A stretch of DNA of 64,000 nt, taken from CAXXOK01 sp963678055 (GTDB lineage Bacteria > Bacillota > Clostridia > Christensenellales > Aristaeellaceae). The first letter of the stretch is position 1. Each line of letters starts with the position of its first letter. The stretch covers positions 1,054,001 to 1,118,000 of the forward strand of contig OY782679.1 of the NCBI GenBank assembly GCA_963678055.1. Direction: 5' to 3'. Under the pieces are notes generated by a model. It was not told where the DNA came from and did not search any database. It worked only from the letters and a program-made list of their open reading frames with translations. Shown one piece after another: positions 34,422 through 43,501 of this stretch. A program made the translations under genes and the position numbers.

Positions 34422-35144
34422 ATGCCGTCTGAAACGCTGCAAGGCATTGTGCTCCGGGTTGCCAATTACCGCGACCGGGACCGGATGCTGACCCTGCTGT
34501 CGCCCGATAAAGGGCGCGTGGATGTGCTTTCGCGCGGATGCCGCAGGCCGAAAAGCTGCCTGATGCCCGTCAGTGAGAATTTTGTGCAGGGCGAGTTTGT
34601 GTTGTTTCGCAATCAGGACCGCTATACCCTAAGCTCCGCCAACATTAGCGAATCGTATTATCCCCTGCGGCTGGATGCCTACCGCATGATCTGCGGGGCC
34701 TATATGCTGCAGCTGGCCCAGGCTGCCGCGCACCCGGAGCAGGAAGCAAAGACCATATACGAGCTGCTTACGGCCAGCCTGCACCGCCTGTGCTACGACC
34801 AAAGCGCCAGTCCCCTGATGGTGGTCAACAGCTTTCTGTTACTGTTTGCCGCCGATAACGGCTACCGCCCGCGCCTGAACCACTGCGTGTACTGCCAAAA
34901 GGAGATTGCGCCCACACAGAGCGCGTATTTCGATAGTATTGAGGGCGGCATTTGCTGCCGAAACTGCACCAAAGGCGCGCTGATGCGTTTGTCCGCCAAG
35001 CAGCTAGGCTGGATGCGCCAAACGCTGAAACAAGGCCTCGGCGTTCCCGAAATCACTGAAGATAAGACGCTGTTTGAAGTGCTGCGGCGCTATGTAGAAT
35101 CCAGGCTTGATGCGACCATCAAATCCAGCAAGTTTTTGCCGTAG
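34422..35144 (+). CDS. recO: DNA repair protein RecO
   Basis: A 240-residue recombination mediator that, with RecR, loads RecA onto SSB-coated single-stranded DNA. The N-terminal OB fold starts 'ETLQGIVLRVANYRDRDRML' (4-23), a clear RecO pattern; the helical C-terminal domain includes a zinc site 'CVYC' (148-151) and 'CCRNC' (about 172-176). ATG 34422 follows GGAGAGGAA. An extended -10 (TGGTATAAT, ending at 34388) lies 34 bases upstream, back to back with the glmU promoter. Confidence 0.93.
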   Translation: MPSETLQGIVLRVANYRDRDRMLTLLSPDKGRVDVLSRGCRRPKSCLMPVSENFVQGEFVLFRNQDRYTLSSANISESYYPLRLDAYRMICGAYMLQLAQAAAHPEQEAKTIYELLTASLHRLCYDQSASPLMVVNSFLLLFAADNGYRPRLNHCVYCQKEIAPTQSAYFDSIEGGICCRNCTKGALMRLSAKQLGWMRQTLKQGLGVPEITEDKTLFEVLRRYVESRLDATIKSSKFLP

Positions 35145-35205
35145 GAAAATAGATGAAGCTACCAAGTGGATGCGACGAATACGCTTTGTGCCATAAAGGA
35201 GATGG

Positions 35206-35622
35206 ATGCTATTGAATAGTCTGAATGTCAAAGTCGGAGCCTGTATATTGGCCGGTGACATGGACGTTATGGTTCGTTTCTATCGGGATACACTGGGTTT
35301 TCAAACGCAATGGGACGGCGGAGATTTTGCGGAGTTTGAAACAGCCAGCGGGGCCTTATCCTTTTTTATGTATAGCAGAAAGGCATTTGCCAAAGAAATT
35401 AAGGAGGATTATATCCCCCCAAGAGGAATCAATCAGACATTTGAAATTGCGCTCTGGTTGCCCTGCTATGCCGATGTGGATGCGGAATATGATCGCCTGT
35501 CAAAGCTGGATATACGGTTTCCGACAGGAAAACCGACGACGTTTTCCTTCGGTATTCGTAATTTCTATGTCGCCGATCCGGAAGGTAACCTGCTTGAAAT
35601 CGGCAGTACGAGTGAAGCATAG
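35206..35622 (+). CDS. VOC (glyoxalase/bleomycin-resistance) family protein
   Basis: A 138-residue single-domain member of the vicinal oxygen chelate superfamily. Paired beta-alpha-beta-beta-beta units are visible: 'GDMDVMVRFYRDTLGFQTQW' (about 17-36) begins the first and 'FYVADPEGNLLEIG' (about 121-134) ends the second, with the C-terminal Glu that usually binds metal. Substrate cannot be deduced; glyoxalase, dioxygenase and antibiotic-binding members share this fold. ATG 35206 is only four bases after GGAG, so TTG 35212 (ten bases) could be the true start. It follows recO by 61 bases. Confidence 0.85.
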   Translation: MLLNSLNVKVGACILAGDMDVMVRFYRDTLGFQTQWDGGDFAEFETASGALSFFMYSRKAFAKEIKEDYIPPRGINQTFEIALWLPCYADVDAEYDRLSKLDIRFPTGKPTTFSFGIRNFYVADPEGNLLEIGSTSEA

Positions 35623-35644
35623 CTGCAACTTCAATGCATCACAG

Positions 35645-35672
35645 CAAAAAGCCGCGCATTGCGCGGCTTTTT
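35645..35672. terminator. Bidirectional terminator between the VOC gene and asnS
   Basis: AAAAAGCCGCGC-ATT-GCGCGGCTTTTT: a perfect inverted repeat with A and T tracts on both sides, between convergent genes. Confidence 0.9.
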
Positions 35673-35718
35673 ATAATGGGGTAAGGGCAACCCTAGGGGT
35701 TAAACCCCTTGACGTGCT

Positions 35719-37110
35719 TTAAAACTCTGCGTTCCCTGTGGTTCTGGGGAAGGGGAGCACATCGCGGATGTTGGACATGCCGGTGAGGTACATAATCAGC
35801 CGTTCAAAGCCCAAGCCAAAGCCTGCATGCGGGGCCGTGCCAAAGCGCCGGGTATCCAAGTACCAGGCATAGGCTTCCTCGTCCAGCTGATAGTCGGCGA
35901 TGCGCTGTTTTAGCACATCCTCGCGCTCTTCACGCTGGCTGCCGCCAATCAGCTCACCAACGCCCGGCACGAGCATATCCACCGCGGCTACGGTTTTTTG
36001 ATCGTCGTTCATGCGCATATAGAAAGCTTTAATCTCTTTTGGATAATTGTACACGAAAACCGGCTTTTTAAAGTGTGTCTCGGTCAGGTAGCGCTCATGT
36101 TCGGTTTGCAGATCCACACCCCAGCTTACGGGATACTCAAACTTTGCGCCGCTGTTTTGCAAAATCTCGATCGCATCGGTATAGGTGCAGCGTACGAACT
36201 CGCTTTCTACCAGCGAGGTGAGCTTTTCAATCAAGCCTTTTTCCACAAAGCTGTTTAAGAAGTTGATTTCGTTGGGTGCTTCTTCCATCACATGGGTGAT
36301 GATGTATTTAATCATTTCCTCAGCCAGCGCCATATCGTCAAACAAATCGGCAAAGGCGATTTCCGGCTCGATCATCCAAAACTCCGCTGCGTGCCGCTGT
36401 GTATAGCTGATCTCGGCACGGAAGGTGGGGCCGAAGGTGTATACGTTGCGAAACGCCAGGCAGAATGTTTCCACATTCAGCTGCCCGCTGACGGTGAGGT
36501 TGGCTTGCTTTTTGAAAAAGTCCTGTGCGTAGTCTACCTCGCCTTGCTCGGTTTTGGGCGGACTGTTGACATCCAGCGTCGTCACCTGAAACATCTCGCC
36601 TGCGCCTTCGCAGTCGCTGGCGGTGATGATCGGTGTATGTACATACACAAAGCCACGCTCGTGGAAAAACTGGTGAATGATCTGCGCGGTGAGCGAGCGG
36701 ATGCGAAACACCGCCGAATAGGCATTGGTGCGGGGCCGCAGATGGGCGATTGTACGCAGGTACTCAAAGCTATGGCGCTTTTTTTGCAGGGGATAGGCCG
36801 GGTCGCTCATACCGACGACTTCCACCGCCTGTGCTTTGAGTTCAAAAGGCTGCTTCATGCCGGGGGTCATCACCAGGGTTCCGGTTGCGCGGATGGCACT
36901 GCCCAGCGTAATCTTCAGTGAGGAAGCAAAGTCTTCGGTTTTGCCGTCTTCCAGCACGATTTGCATATTTTTAAAGCTTGTGCCATCGTTGATTTCAATA
37001 AAACCAAAGGCTTTGGAATCGCGCACGGTGCGCACCCAGCCGGAAATTGAAAAGTTTTCAATATCCTTGTCCGGCATAGTCTGGTACAGACTGGCGATGG
37101 ATTGTTTCAT
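35719..37110 (-). CDS. asnS: Asparaginyl-tRNA synthetase
   Basis: A 463-residue class IIb synthetase that charges tRNA-Asn. The N-terminal OB-fold anticodon-binding domain ('ISGWVRTVRDSKAFGFIEIN', about 23-42) is followed by the catalytic core with motif 2 in 'FGPTFRAEISYTQRHAAEFW' (about 231-250) and motif 3 in 'GFGLGFERLIMYLTG' (about 436-450). The core follows the AsnRS rather than AspRS pattern. The ATG overlaps the end of the ROK kinase gene by 4 bases (ATGA) and uses a GGAGG inside it, so it belongs to the hprK operon. Confidence 0.96.
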   Translation of the reverse strand: MKQSIASLYQTMPDKDIENFSISGWVRTVRDSKAFGFIEINDGTSFKNMQIVLEDGKTEDFASSLKITLGSAIRATGTLVMTPGMKQPFELKAQAVEVVGMSDPAYPLQKKRHSFEYLRTIAHLRPRTNAYSAVFRIRSLTAQIIHQFFHERGFVYVHTPIITASDCEGAGEMFQVTTLDVNSPPKTEQGEVDYAQDFFKKQANLTVSGQLNVETFCLAFRNVYTFGPTFRAEISYTQRHAAEFWMIEPEIAFADLFDDMALAEEMIKYIITHVMEEAPNEINFLNSFVEKGLIEKLTSLVESEFVRCTYTDAIEILQNSGAKFEYPVSWGVDLQTEHERYLTETHFKKPVFVYNYPKEIKAFYMRMNDDQKTVAAVDMLVPGVGELIGGSQREEREDVLKQRIADYQLDEEAYAWYLDTRRFGTAPHAGFGLGFERLIMYLTGMSNIRDVLPFPRTTGNAEF

Positions 37111-38069
37111 TTGGATTCCTCCAGCAGTTGTTTTGCAAGCAAGGCCGCGCCGATAAACCCGGCGTTTGCGCCCAGCGTGGCGATTTTGATATCAGCATAG
37201 GGAACGGGGAAGGCCAGCTGGCCTTTAATTTGCTTATTGATTTCATCCAGCAGAAACGGGCCATCCTTGGACAGTCCGCCGCCGATGACGATGACCTGCG
37301 GGTCCAGCAGACAGATGATGGACGACAGCGCCAGGCACAGATAATGAACATACTGCTTAAATACGGCAACAGCCGTTTCATCGCCCTTCATGGCGCAGGC
37401 GAAAATGTTTTTCCCGTTAAGCTTTTCCAAATTATTGTCACTGACCGACCACAAAGCGCTTTCGTGGTGCTCAATCGCGGCTTCTTTGGCCAGGCGGATC
37501 AGCGCGGTGGCACTGCAATAGCGTTCTACGCAGCCCTTGCGCCCGCAGGTGCAGGGTTCGCCGTCGATCTGCATAATTACATGGCCGATCTCGCCCCCGG
37601 CACCGTGGTAGCCGCTGAAGGGTTTGTCGTTAATGACCAGCCCGCCGCCAACGCCTGTCCCCAGCGTAATGAAAACACTGGAATGCGTGCCGGCGCTGAC
37701 GCCGCATACGCTTTCGGCATACCCGGCCAGGTTGGCATCGTTATCAATGACCACAGGTCTGGGGATATATTTTTGCAGTTCCTGCCGCAGGGGGACATCC
37801 CACCACTGCATATTCACGCAGCGCATTACAACGCCGCTGACATTGTCCACAACGCCGGGTACGCCGACCCCAACCGCCGCTACGTCATCCATCGTGCTGC
37901 CGATTTGCGCTACCAGCTTTGTTGCGTAGTCTGCCATGTTTTTAATGATATCCTGATAGCTTTCACCAACGCCGGTGGGCGTTTTTCCCTGTGCCAGAAT
38001 ATTGGCGTTTTCATCCAGCAGTCCAATTTTTACATCCGTACCGCCAACGTCGATTCCGATAAAAACCAT
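37107..38069 (-). CDS. ROK-family glucokinase
   Basis: A 320-residue sugar kinase of the ROK (repressor, ORF, kinase) family without a DNA-binding domain, so an enzyme rather than a regulator. ATP-binding 'GIDVGGTDVKIGL' (5-17), the catalytic-base region 'VIDNDANLAGYAE' (about 112-124), 'TLGTGVGGGLVIN' (about 139-151) and the zinc motif CxCGxxGC in 'CTCGRKGC' (about 175-182) are all present. It most likely phosphorylates glucose, though related sugars are possible. It lies 13 bases downstream of hprK and overlaps asnS, linking sugar entry and catabolite control. Confidence 0.92.
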   Translation of the reverse strand: MVFIGIDVGGTDVKIGLLDENANILAQGKTPTGVGESYQDIIKNMADYATKLVAQIGSTMDDVAAVGVGVPGVVDNVSGVVMRCVNMQWWDVPLRQELQKYIPRPVVIDNDANLAGYAESVCGVSAGTHSSVFITLGTGVGGGLVINDKPFSGYHGAGGEIGHVIMQIDGEPCTCGRKGCVERYCSATALIRLAKEAAIEHHESALWSVSDNNLEKLNGKNIFACAMKGDETAVAVFKQYVHYLCLALSSIICLLDPQVIVIGGGLSKDGPFLLDEINKQIKGQLAFPVPYADIKIATLGANAGFIGAALLAKQLLEESK

Positions 38070-38082
38070 GTGTGTCCTCCGC

Positions 38083-39015
38083 TTATTCAGCGCCGTTTTC
38101 GGCGTTGTTCATCATCAAATCGCTCAGGCGGCGGTCCAGCTCGCTGGCCGCGCTATAGCCGAGTCGTTTCAGGCTCAGGTTGCGGGCGGCAACCTCGATA
38201 ATGATGGCCAGGTTACGCCCCGGGCGCACCGGCATCACCTGATAGGGTACATTCACATTCATAATGGCAATGGTTTCTTCCGTCAGGCCCAGCCTGTCGT
38301 ATTCCTTTTCCTGGTTCCATTTTTCCAAATGAATGACCAGATCAATGGTTTTTGACAGGGTAATAGCGCCTACGCCGTACATCGCGCGGATGTCGATAAT
38401 GCCGATACCGCGGATTTCCATAAAGTGGCGGATGGTCTCGGGGGATTCGCCGATCAGCCTGTCGTCGGCCACGCGGCAGATATCAACCACATCGTCGGCG
38501 CACAGCTGGTGGCCGCGCTTGACCAGTTCGAGCGCCGCTTCGCTTTTGCCCACGCCGCTTTCGCCGGTAATCATCACGCCGACGCCAAATACATCCACCA
38601 GCACGCCGTGCCGCGTTTCATGCGGGGCAAGCTGGCGGCTTAAATAGGTAATGGCTTGCAGGGTAAACACGGTGGTCTTTTTCTGCGATTGCAGGATGGG
38701 GATATCGTGTTCCTGCGCCAGTTCCAGCAGCTCTTCCGGCGCGGTCATGCCCCAGCAGATAACAATGCCGGGGATGGGGTAGCGCATAATGGGCTTTAAG
38801 ATGGCCAGGCGTTTTTGAATTGTGCACGATTCCAGATAGTTCATCTCCGCTTTGCCGATGACCTGTAAGCGCTCGTGCGAAAAGTATTCGTAGAACCCGA
38901 AAAACTGCATGCCCGGCCGGTTTAAGTCCGGCAGGGTGATGTTCATCTCATCCTTAGTGGACGGATGCAGTACTTTCAAATCCAGCGCCTTGGCAAAATC
39001 CGCGATCCTGATCAT
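38083..39015 (-). CDS. hprK: HPr kinase/phosphorylase
   Basis: A 310-residue bifunctional enzyme that phosphorylates HPr on Ser46 when fructose 1,6-bisphosphate and ATP are high and reverses this with phosphate, setting carbon catabolite repression. The P-loop is 'GESGVGKSEAALE' (about 153-165), followed by 'ADDVVDI' and the family signature around 'MEIRGIGIIDIRAMYGVGAI' (about 201-220). The N-terminal MurF-like domain spans about 1-130. It overlaps the HAD phosphatase gene by ATGA and precedes the ROK kinase. Confidence 0.96.
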   Translation of the reverse strand: MIRIADFAKALDLKVLHPSTKDEMNITLPDLNRPGMQFFGFYEYFSHERLQVIGKAEMNYLESCTIQKRLAILKPIMRYPIPGIVICWGMTAPEELLELAQEHDIPILQSQKKTTVFTLQAITYLSRQLAPHETRHGVLVDVFGVGVMITGESGVGKSEAALELVKRGHQLCADDVVDICRVADDRLIGESPETIRHFMEIRGIGIIDIRAMYGVGAITLSKTIDLVIHLEKWNQEKEYDRLGLTEETIAIMNVNVPYQVMPVRPGRNLAIIIEVAARNLSLKRLGYSAASELDRRLSDLMMNNAENGAE

Positions 39016-39830
39016 ACGCTCACACTCCCTGAAGGCTCACACAGTATGTGATCTTCGATAAAATGCGCAAGGCCGTCCTGCGCGTTGGGTTTCTCAGTAA
39101 CATAGTGCGTGGCCCGGATGACCTCCGGGCGGGCATTTTGCATAGCCACGCTGTTGTCGGTAAACGCAAGCATGGATAAGTCGTTCAGGCTGTCGCCAAA
39201 CACCATGGTCCGCTCGGGACGCAAGCCCAGAAGCTTGCTCATCGCTTGCAGAGCGGCACCTTTGGATACGCCTTTGGGCTGCGCTTCCAAAAAGTAGGGC
39301 TTGCTGATGGTAAAGGAGATATCGGGAAAGTCTGCTTGAATTTTAGGAAACATCGCTTCCACAGCCTGCGGGTCGTTCACGATCAGCACTTTTGGCGTGG
39401 GGAAATCCAGAAAGGCGGTTAAATCGCCAACGGCTTTGCCCTGCATGCCGGTTTGCCGGGAATAGCGCTTGCTTTTTTCATTGGCCTGGGCGTAATAAAA
39501 ATAATCGCCCCCGTACACCTGCGCATAGATGTTGCGCTCGCTAAAATACCGCAGCAAGGTTTTGGCCTCATCAGGCGAAAACATGACGGAGGATATCTCT
39601 GTATGGTCGGGGTTTAGCAGCTGGGCGCCGTTACAGGCAATGTAGGGCTGCCCGGAAGCCAATTTATTCACAAAGGGGCGCATACTCACAGCGGCCCGGC
39701 CGCTGGCGGCAATCACGCGGATGCCGCGCCGCATGGCTTCGGTTAGCACTTGCATGGTATAGGCAGAAAGCGAGGTGTTGGCATCCAGTAATGTGTCGTC
39801 CAGATCGGTTACGATGGTATCGATCAGCAA
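39012..39830 (-). CDS. HAD-superfamily phosphatase (Cof type)
   Basis: A 272-residue HAD hydrolase of the Cof/YbjI class, which dephosphorylates sugar phosphates or flavin-like metabolites. Motif I is 'VTDLDDTLLD' (nucleophile D9, acid D11), motif II 'IAASGR' (about 44), motif III the Lys in 'GVSKGAAL', motif IV 'FGDSLNDLSML' (about 224); a C2b-type cap lies between. The start is TTG 39830, eight bases after AGGAG; the longer in-frame reading overlaps tadA and is not used. It is 11 bases behind tadA and overlaps hprK by ATGA. Confidence 0.87.
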   Translation of the reverse strand: MLIDTIVTDLDDTLLDANTSLSAYTMQVLTEAMRRGIRVIAASGRAAVSMRPFVNKLASGQPYIACNGAQLLNPDHTEISSVMFSPDEAKTLLRYFSERNIYAQVYGGDYFYYAQANEKSKRYSRQTGMQGKAVGDLTAFLDFPTPKVLIVNDPQAVEAMFPKIQADFPDISFTISKPYFLEAQPKGVSKGAALQAMSKLLGLRPERTMVFGDSLNDLSMLAFTDNSVAMQNARPEVIRATHYVTEKPNAQDGLAHFIEDHILCEPSGSVSV

Positions 39831-39841
39831 TGAAACGGCTC

Positions 39842-40291
39842 CTATCTTCGCTCGGCGAAAAACGTTTGTAACAGCGCTTGGGATTCGGCCTCTAAAAGAC
39901 CGCCGTAGCAGGGGACTTGATGATAAAATGCGGGGTCGGACGGAATGCAATACACGCTTTCCACGCAGCCCTGACGCGCGTCGCTTGCGCCAAAGTAGCA
40001 TGCAGAAAGTTTGGCCATGATCAGCGCACCCGCGCACATGGGGCAGGGCTCCAGCGTGACGTACAGGGTACAATCGCTAAGCCTGCGTGTACCCAGAACG
40101 CTTGCGGCCTGGCGTATAGCCAGGATTTCAGCATGGGCTGTCGGGTCGTTTTCCTGCTCGCGCGTGTTATGCACGCTGGCGATGATTTCGCCTCCGCGCA
40201 CGATGACGGCACCGACGGGCACCTCGCCCTCGGCAGCCGCAAGCCTTGCTTCCTGTAATGCGGCGCGCATATAGCGTTCATGGTCGCTCAT
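39842..40291 (-). CDS. tadA: tRNA-specific adenosine deaminase
   Basis: A 149-residue zinc deaminase that converts A34 to inosine in the anticodon of tRNA-Arg(ACG), which lets one tRNA read CGU, CGC and CGA. The active site is complete: His53-Ala-Glu55 in 'PTAHAEILAI' and Cys83/Cys86 in 'LEPCPMCAGAL'. The start is ATG 40291, nine bases after GGAGGG; an in-frame ATG at 40324 places that ribosome binding site inside the gene. It heads the run tadA-HAD-hprK-ROK-asnS, all closely spaced on the minus strand. A likely promoter (TTTCCA/TACAAT) lies near 40335-40365. Confidence 0.93.
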   Translation of the reverse strand: MSDHERYMRAALQEARLAAAEGEVPVGAVIVRGGEIIASVHNTREQENDPTAHAEILAIRQAASVLGTRRLSDCTLYVTLEPCPMCAGALIMAKLSACYFGASDARQGCVESVYCIPSDPAFYHQVPCYGGLLEAESQALLQTFFAERR

Positions 40292-40379
40292 GCCCTTTAG
40301 CCCTCCGGCATACATCGTGTTCAATCAACCCATATTGTAGCATAGAACGCGGGGGATGGAAAGAGTAGTCAGCGTCATA

Positions 40380-41237
40380 TCAATCGGCCAGCAGACGGTG
40401 GATAGCGTCTTCCAGTGTGCCGTTTTTCACCTTGTCCAGCTCGTCTGAAGCCCAGGCAGGAAAGGTGCTGCGCTGACAGCCGAAGTGCAGCGTCGTTAGA
40501 ATGGATGCGACAGCGTCAAACGCCTCCTCGGTCGGATGGTTGCCTCCGTATGCTTTGAGAAACGCTTGCCCCGCTTCCTTGCCCAGCGATGAGGTAACAT
40601 TGCGCAAATCCGCGTATACATATCCTTTTCCCAGCAGATTGTAGTCAAACATGAACGCGGAAGAGCCATCCCTGGCAACGACCATATTGGTATAGTAGAA
40701 ATCATTGTAGGTCAGCGTACGAGCGATAGTATGAGATTTTTCGAGGATAGCATCAAACTGCTTATGAAGAAGCAACCAGACAGGGTTTTGGCTCGTGCCG
40801 GTTTTACGGGCGACGGCCTCCATATTGCCCGGGGTAATGCAGTCAGTTTCATCGTACATGCCCTGTCCATGCGCGGCGACATAGGCTTTGCCGCGTTCGT
40901 GCAGTAGTGTATACCATGCGGCGAGGCGAATGGCGACCTGTGGGTCGTCCATGTCGGCTTTGACGGCCAGCCGCAGACTGTAGCTTTGTTCAATGTCTTC
41001 CATTAGCAGTGTTCTTTGGGTACTGCCCACTATTTTCAGGGTTGGAACTCCAAGCGTTTGCAGTATTTTGTAATTGTGTATCTCTCGACGATCGGCTTCA
41101 TTTTCATAGGCTTTCAGAATGTAGTTTGTACTGCTATCGGTAACGCGGTATACGGCTACACCATCCTTTTTGCGCAGTAGGTTTGCGCTGCTGCCGGGAA
41201 GGCCTAGGGTTTCCAGTATGGCGGTGATTTCTGTCAT
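40380..41237 (-). CDS. Aminoglycoside/choline kinase-fold phosphotransferase
   Basis: A 285-residue protein with the kinase-like fold of the APH family. Visible elements: a phosphate-loop-like N lobe, the ATP lysine K42 in 'YILKAYENEA', the catalytic loop 'TYNDFYYTNMVV' (D179, N184) and the metal-binding Asp198 in 'AFMFDYNLLGKG'. The catalytic loop departs from the usual H-x-D-x-x-x-x-N by having Tyr at the first position. The substrate is unknown; resistance function should not be assumed, as many family members act on sugars or choline. ATG 41237 follows AAAGG. Confidence 0.75.
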   Translation of the reverse strand: MTEITAILETLGLPGSSANLLRKKDGVAVYRVTDSSTNYILKAYENEADRREIHNYKILQTLGVPTLKIVGSTQRTLLMEDIEQSYSLRLAVKADMDDPQVAIRLAAWYTLLHERGKAYVAAHGQGMYDETDCITPGNMEAVARKTGTSQNPVWLLLHKQFDAILEKSHTIARTLTYNDFYYTNMVVARDGSSAFMFDYNLLGKGYVYADLRNVTSSLGKEAGQAFLKAYGGNHPTEEAFDAVASILTTLHFGCQRSTFPAWASDELDKVKNGTLEDAIHRLLAD

Positions 41238-41318
41238 AGATGGCCTTTCTACGATTGGTGTCTGCCTCCACGAAGACAAGACTTAGGGCTCCAGTCCATG
41301 CTGGCTGCATAGCGCTTG

Positions 41319-42386
41319 TTACTCCGTCCATGGCTGGGGTTTAACCTCGATGGGTCTGTCCTCATCGGCGGCTTTTTGAATCATCAGGGCAAGGTACAGG
41401 TCCATTAGCTCCTCCTCCAGCGGGTAAAACGCCTCTCCGGTTTCGAGAAAACGGCCCATCTTGTCCATGCAAGTCGCTACGGCGATTTCATCGTCAAACA
41501 AGCGCGCGGGTCGATAGGGGTTCTGATAATACCATCCGTGATCGCCGCCGCGCACGCCGCGCAGGTACAGTCCTTCCAAGTTCGGCCCTTCTCCGGCCAT
41601 CACACGTTCCAGTGTAAAATGGCAGGGTGTTACAATATCTTTCAAATACAATACATCTTCGCCGCGCAGCTCTCCGCGCTCACCACGCAGCACCCAGTGC
41701 TGCGTGCGGATGAAGGAACGGTGCTGGTTATCTTCCAAATCGTTCAAAGCCTGCCTGTCGCCGTAATCCAGTTGATACAGCATCTGCTTGGCATCGACAA
41801 GTGTATCCTCGGTCGGGTCACCGGCACGGCTGGGGCCACTGGTCATCGGGTGGCTATAGCGGTTGGCGCGGATGAGCGGGCAGGTTCTGCCGGTATGCAG
41901 CAATTTGCGCTGCACAGCCACGGCGTGATAGCCGTTGGGTAGGCTTGACTGCATTTGATACACCCTACCCAGCAAACCGGAATCGGCCAAGGCGATGCGG
42001 GCGGCATTCAGCGGCTGAAACGGGTATTGCTCCGCAACCTGAATCTTTGCGCCGGCAAGGTCGTCATACAGCCTGTGTAGCTCATCCACATCCTTGGCTG
42101 GAAAGGTTTCAATGAGAAGCGGAACGCCTTGGCGGCTGTATAAGCGCATCAGCTCGCCCATGCTGCCGCGATTAACAGAAAGAATGACATAATCCGGCGA
42201 AAGATCGATCAGTGCGTGATGGTCGGTAAACGCAGGCACTTCCCAGTTGCGGACGATATCCCGTCCGCGTTCGCTGCGGTAGACCGCGCCCACGATTTGA
42301 AAGCGTTCTGGCAGCATCTGTGCGATGCGAATAAAAAAGTGCGACCGCCACCCTGTACCGACAAGCCCAATGCGTAGCTGTTTCAC
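41319..42386 (-). CDS. Gfo/Idh/MocA-family oxidoreductase
   Basis: A 355-residue NAD(P)-dependent dehydrogenase of the Gfo/Idh/MocA family, which usually acts on sugars, inositols or sugar acids. The Rossmann start is 'LRIGLVGTGWRSHFFIR' (4-20); 'ETFPAKDVDEL' (about 95-105) corresponds to the conserved E-K-P region, where the Lys is retained but displaced, and 'EQYPFQPLNAARI' follows. The C-terminal part is the alpha/beta dimerisation and substrate domain. The start is GTG 42386, six bases after AAGGGG. It stands 80 bases upstream of the phosphotransferase gene, perhaps co-transcribed with it. Confidence 0.85.
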   Translation of the reverse strand: MKQLRIGLVGTGWRSHFFIRIAQMLPERFQIVGAVYRSERGRDIVRNWEVPAFTDHHALIDLSPDYVILSVNRGSMGELMRLYSRQGVPLLIETFPAKDVDELHRLYDDLAGAKIQVAEQYPFQPLNAARIALADSGLLGRVYQMQSSLPNGYHAVAVQRKLLHTGRTCPLIRANRYSHPMTSGPSRAGDPTEDTLVDAKQMLYQLDYGDRQALNDLEDNQHRSFIRTQHWVLRGERGELRGEDVLYLKDIVTPCHFTLERVMAGEGPNLEGLYLRGVRGGDHGWYYQNPYRPARLFDDEIAVATCMDKMGRFLETGEAFYPLEEELMDLYLALMIQKAADEDRPIEVKPQPWTE

Positions 42387-42508
42387 TGACTGCCCCTTTC
42401 TTTCTATACGGTGAGATACCAATACACGCCGTGTGTCTGTCTCTCCATATTTTATGATAGCGTGTTGAAACCCTGCGGAGGATTGGATCGTTTTACATTC
42501 GATGAATG

Positions 42509-43297
42509 CTATTTGATCAGAAATTGAATGCTTCTGTTGATCACTGCTTCATCTTGAATCAGTGCTAAATGGTCAGCGTTTGCATTGATATGAATCGCAA
42601 TGTTTGCGGCACTATGTTGGTACTGCTGCGATAATTTCTCTTTGAACCTGACAGCATGAGACGGATGGATATGGGTATCGGCCTCACCCAGCTCAAGTAG
42701 CATCTGCGGTGCGTGAGCAAAATGATTCAGGTTTATCATGGGGTCTAACTGAGCATACAACCATGCACCAAAGGGTGTCGAGTTACCTTGTGCTATCACC
42801 TTCGTGGAATCCAGCACATCAGTCATTCCCGGCCGCAGCCAGTCAGGCGATGCCGCAATGGCTGCAACTTTTCTGACTCTTGTATCAATCCCGGAGAGTG
42901 CTATGGCAATATCGCCGCCCATGGACATACCGCCGACAACGACATCATCGCGCAGATCGTAGCGGTTGATCGCCCAGTCCAGGACACGAAACGCATCCAG
43001 CACGGTTGTCCCCAGAATTGTCCACATCACGGCCCGGAAGTTATCAAATACATAAGACCTGAGATCGGGGGCTGTTGCCGACCGCCTATCTCCATGTAAC
43101 AAAGGATCCAGACTGAGCGCGAAATACCCGGCCTGCGCTAATGCTTTCAACTGCGAAATCCCAGTGTTTTTATCACCACCAAGGTAAGGAAGCCAAAGCG
43201 CGACATTGCCGTTTGCGTGCTTAGCATCAGGCTTACAAAATGCAATCGGTATTTCGTTTGCGGTTCCATATTCGATTGTTTGACTTTGCCTGTTCAT
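42509..43297 (-). CDS. Alpha/beta hydrolase
   Basis: A 262-residue cytoplasmic serine hydrolase of the alpha/beta fold (dienelactone-hydrolase or prolyl-oligopeptidase-like). The catalytic triad can be read directly: Ser125 in the elbow 'GGMSMGGD', Asp207 in 'ELGEADTHI' and His243 in 'NADHLAL'. The oxyanion strand is probably 'ALWLPYLGGD' (33-42). The substrate is unknown. The ribosome binding site before ATG 43297 is weak (GATAGAAA), unusual for this window, so translation may be low or the start may lie slightly elsewhere. Confidence 0.85.
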   Translation of the reverse strand: MNRQSQTIEYGTANEIPIAFCKPDAKHANGNVALWLPYLGGDKNTGISQLKALAQAGYFALSLDPLLHGDRRSATAPDLRSYVFDNFRAVMWTILGTTVLDAFRVLDWAINRYDLRDDVVVGGMSMGGDIAIALSGIDTRVRKVAAIAASPDWLRPGMTDVLDSTKVIAQGNSTPFGAWLYAQLDPMINLNHFAHAPQMLLELGEADTHIHPSHAVRFKEKLSQQYQHSAANIAIHINANADHLALIQDEAVINRSIQFLIK

Positions 43298-43434
43298 AAT
43301 TTTCTATCAATCAGTCGTTAGTTCAGGGCTTTGCAATCCTTATCATACCACCGTTTGATAGACAAAAAAAGATGAATTCATCATTTCTCGCTTGTCCAAG
43401 TTAGACGGCCCCAGTATGGCGATGTAAATGCTCA

Positions 43435-43468
43435 ATAAAAAAGCCATACGATCAGCGTGATCGTATGG
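43435..43468 (-). terminator. Terminator of the UbiA-family gene
   Basis: A 12-bp stem GCCATACGATCA/TGATCGTATGGC with a 3-base loop, followed on the minus strand by TTTTTTATT; 34 bases after the stop codon. Confidence 0.9.
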
Positions 43469-43501
43469 CAAAGCATTGTTAGATAGGGTATAGACTGATT
43501 C

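Noticed and set aside
40380..41237. Calling the phosphotransferase an antibiotic-resistance gene
   Set aside because: Only the general kinase fold is seen; the catalytic loop is atypical and there is no mobile-element context.
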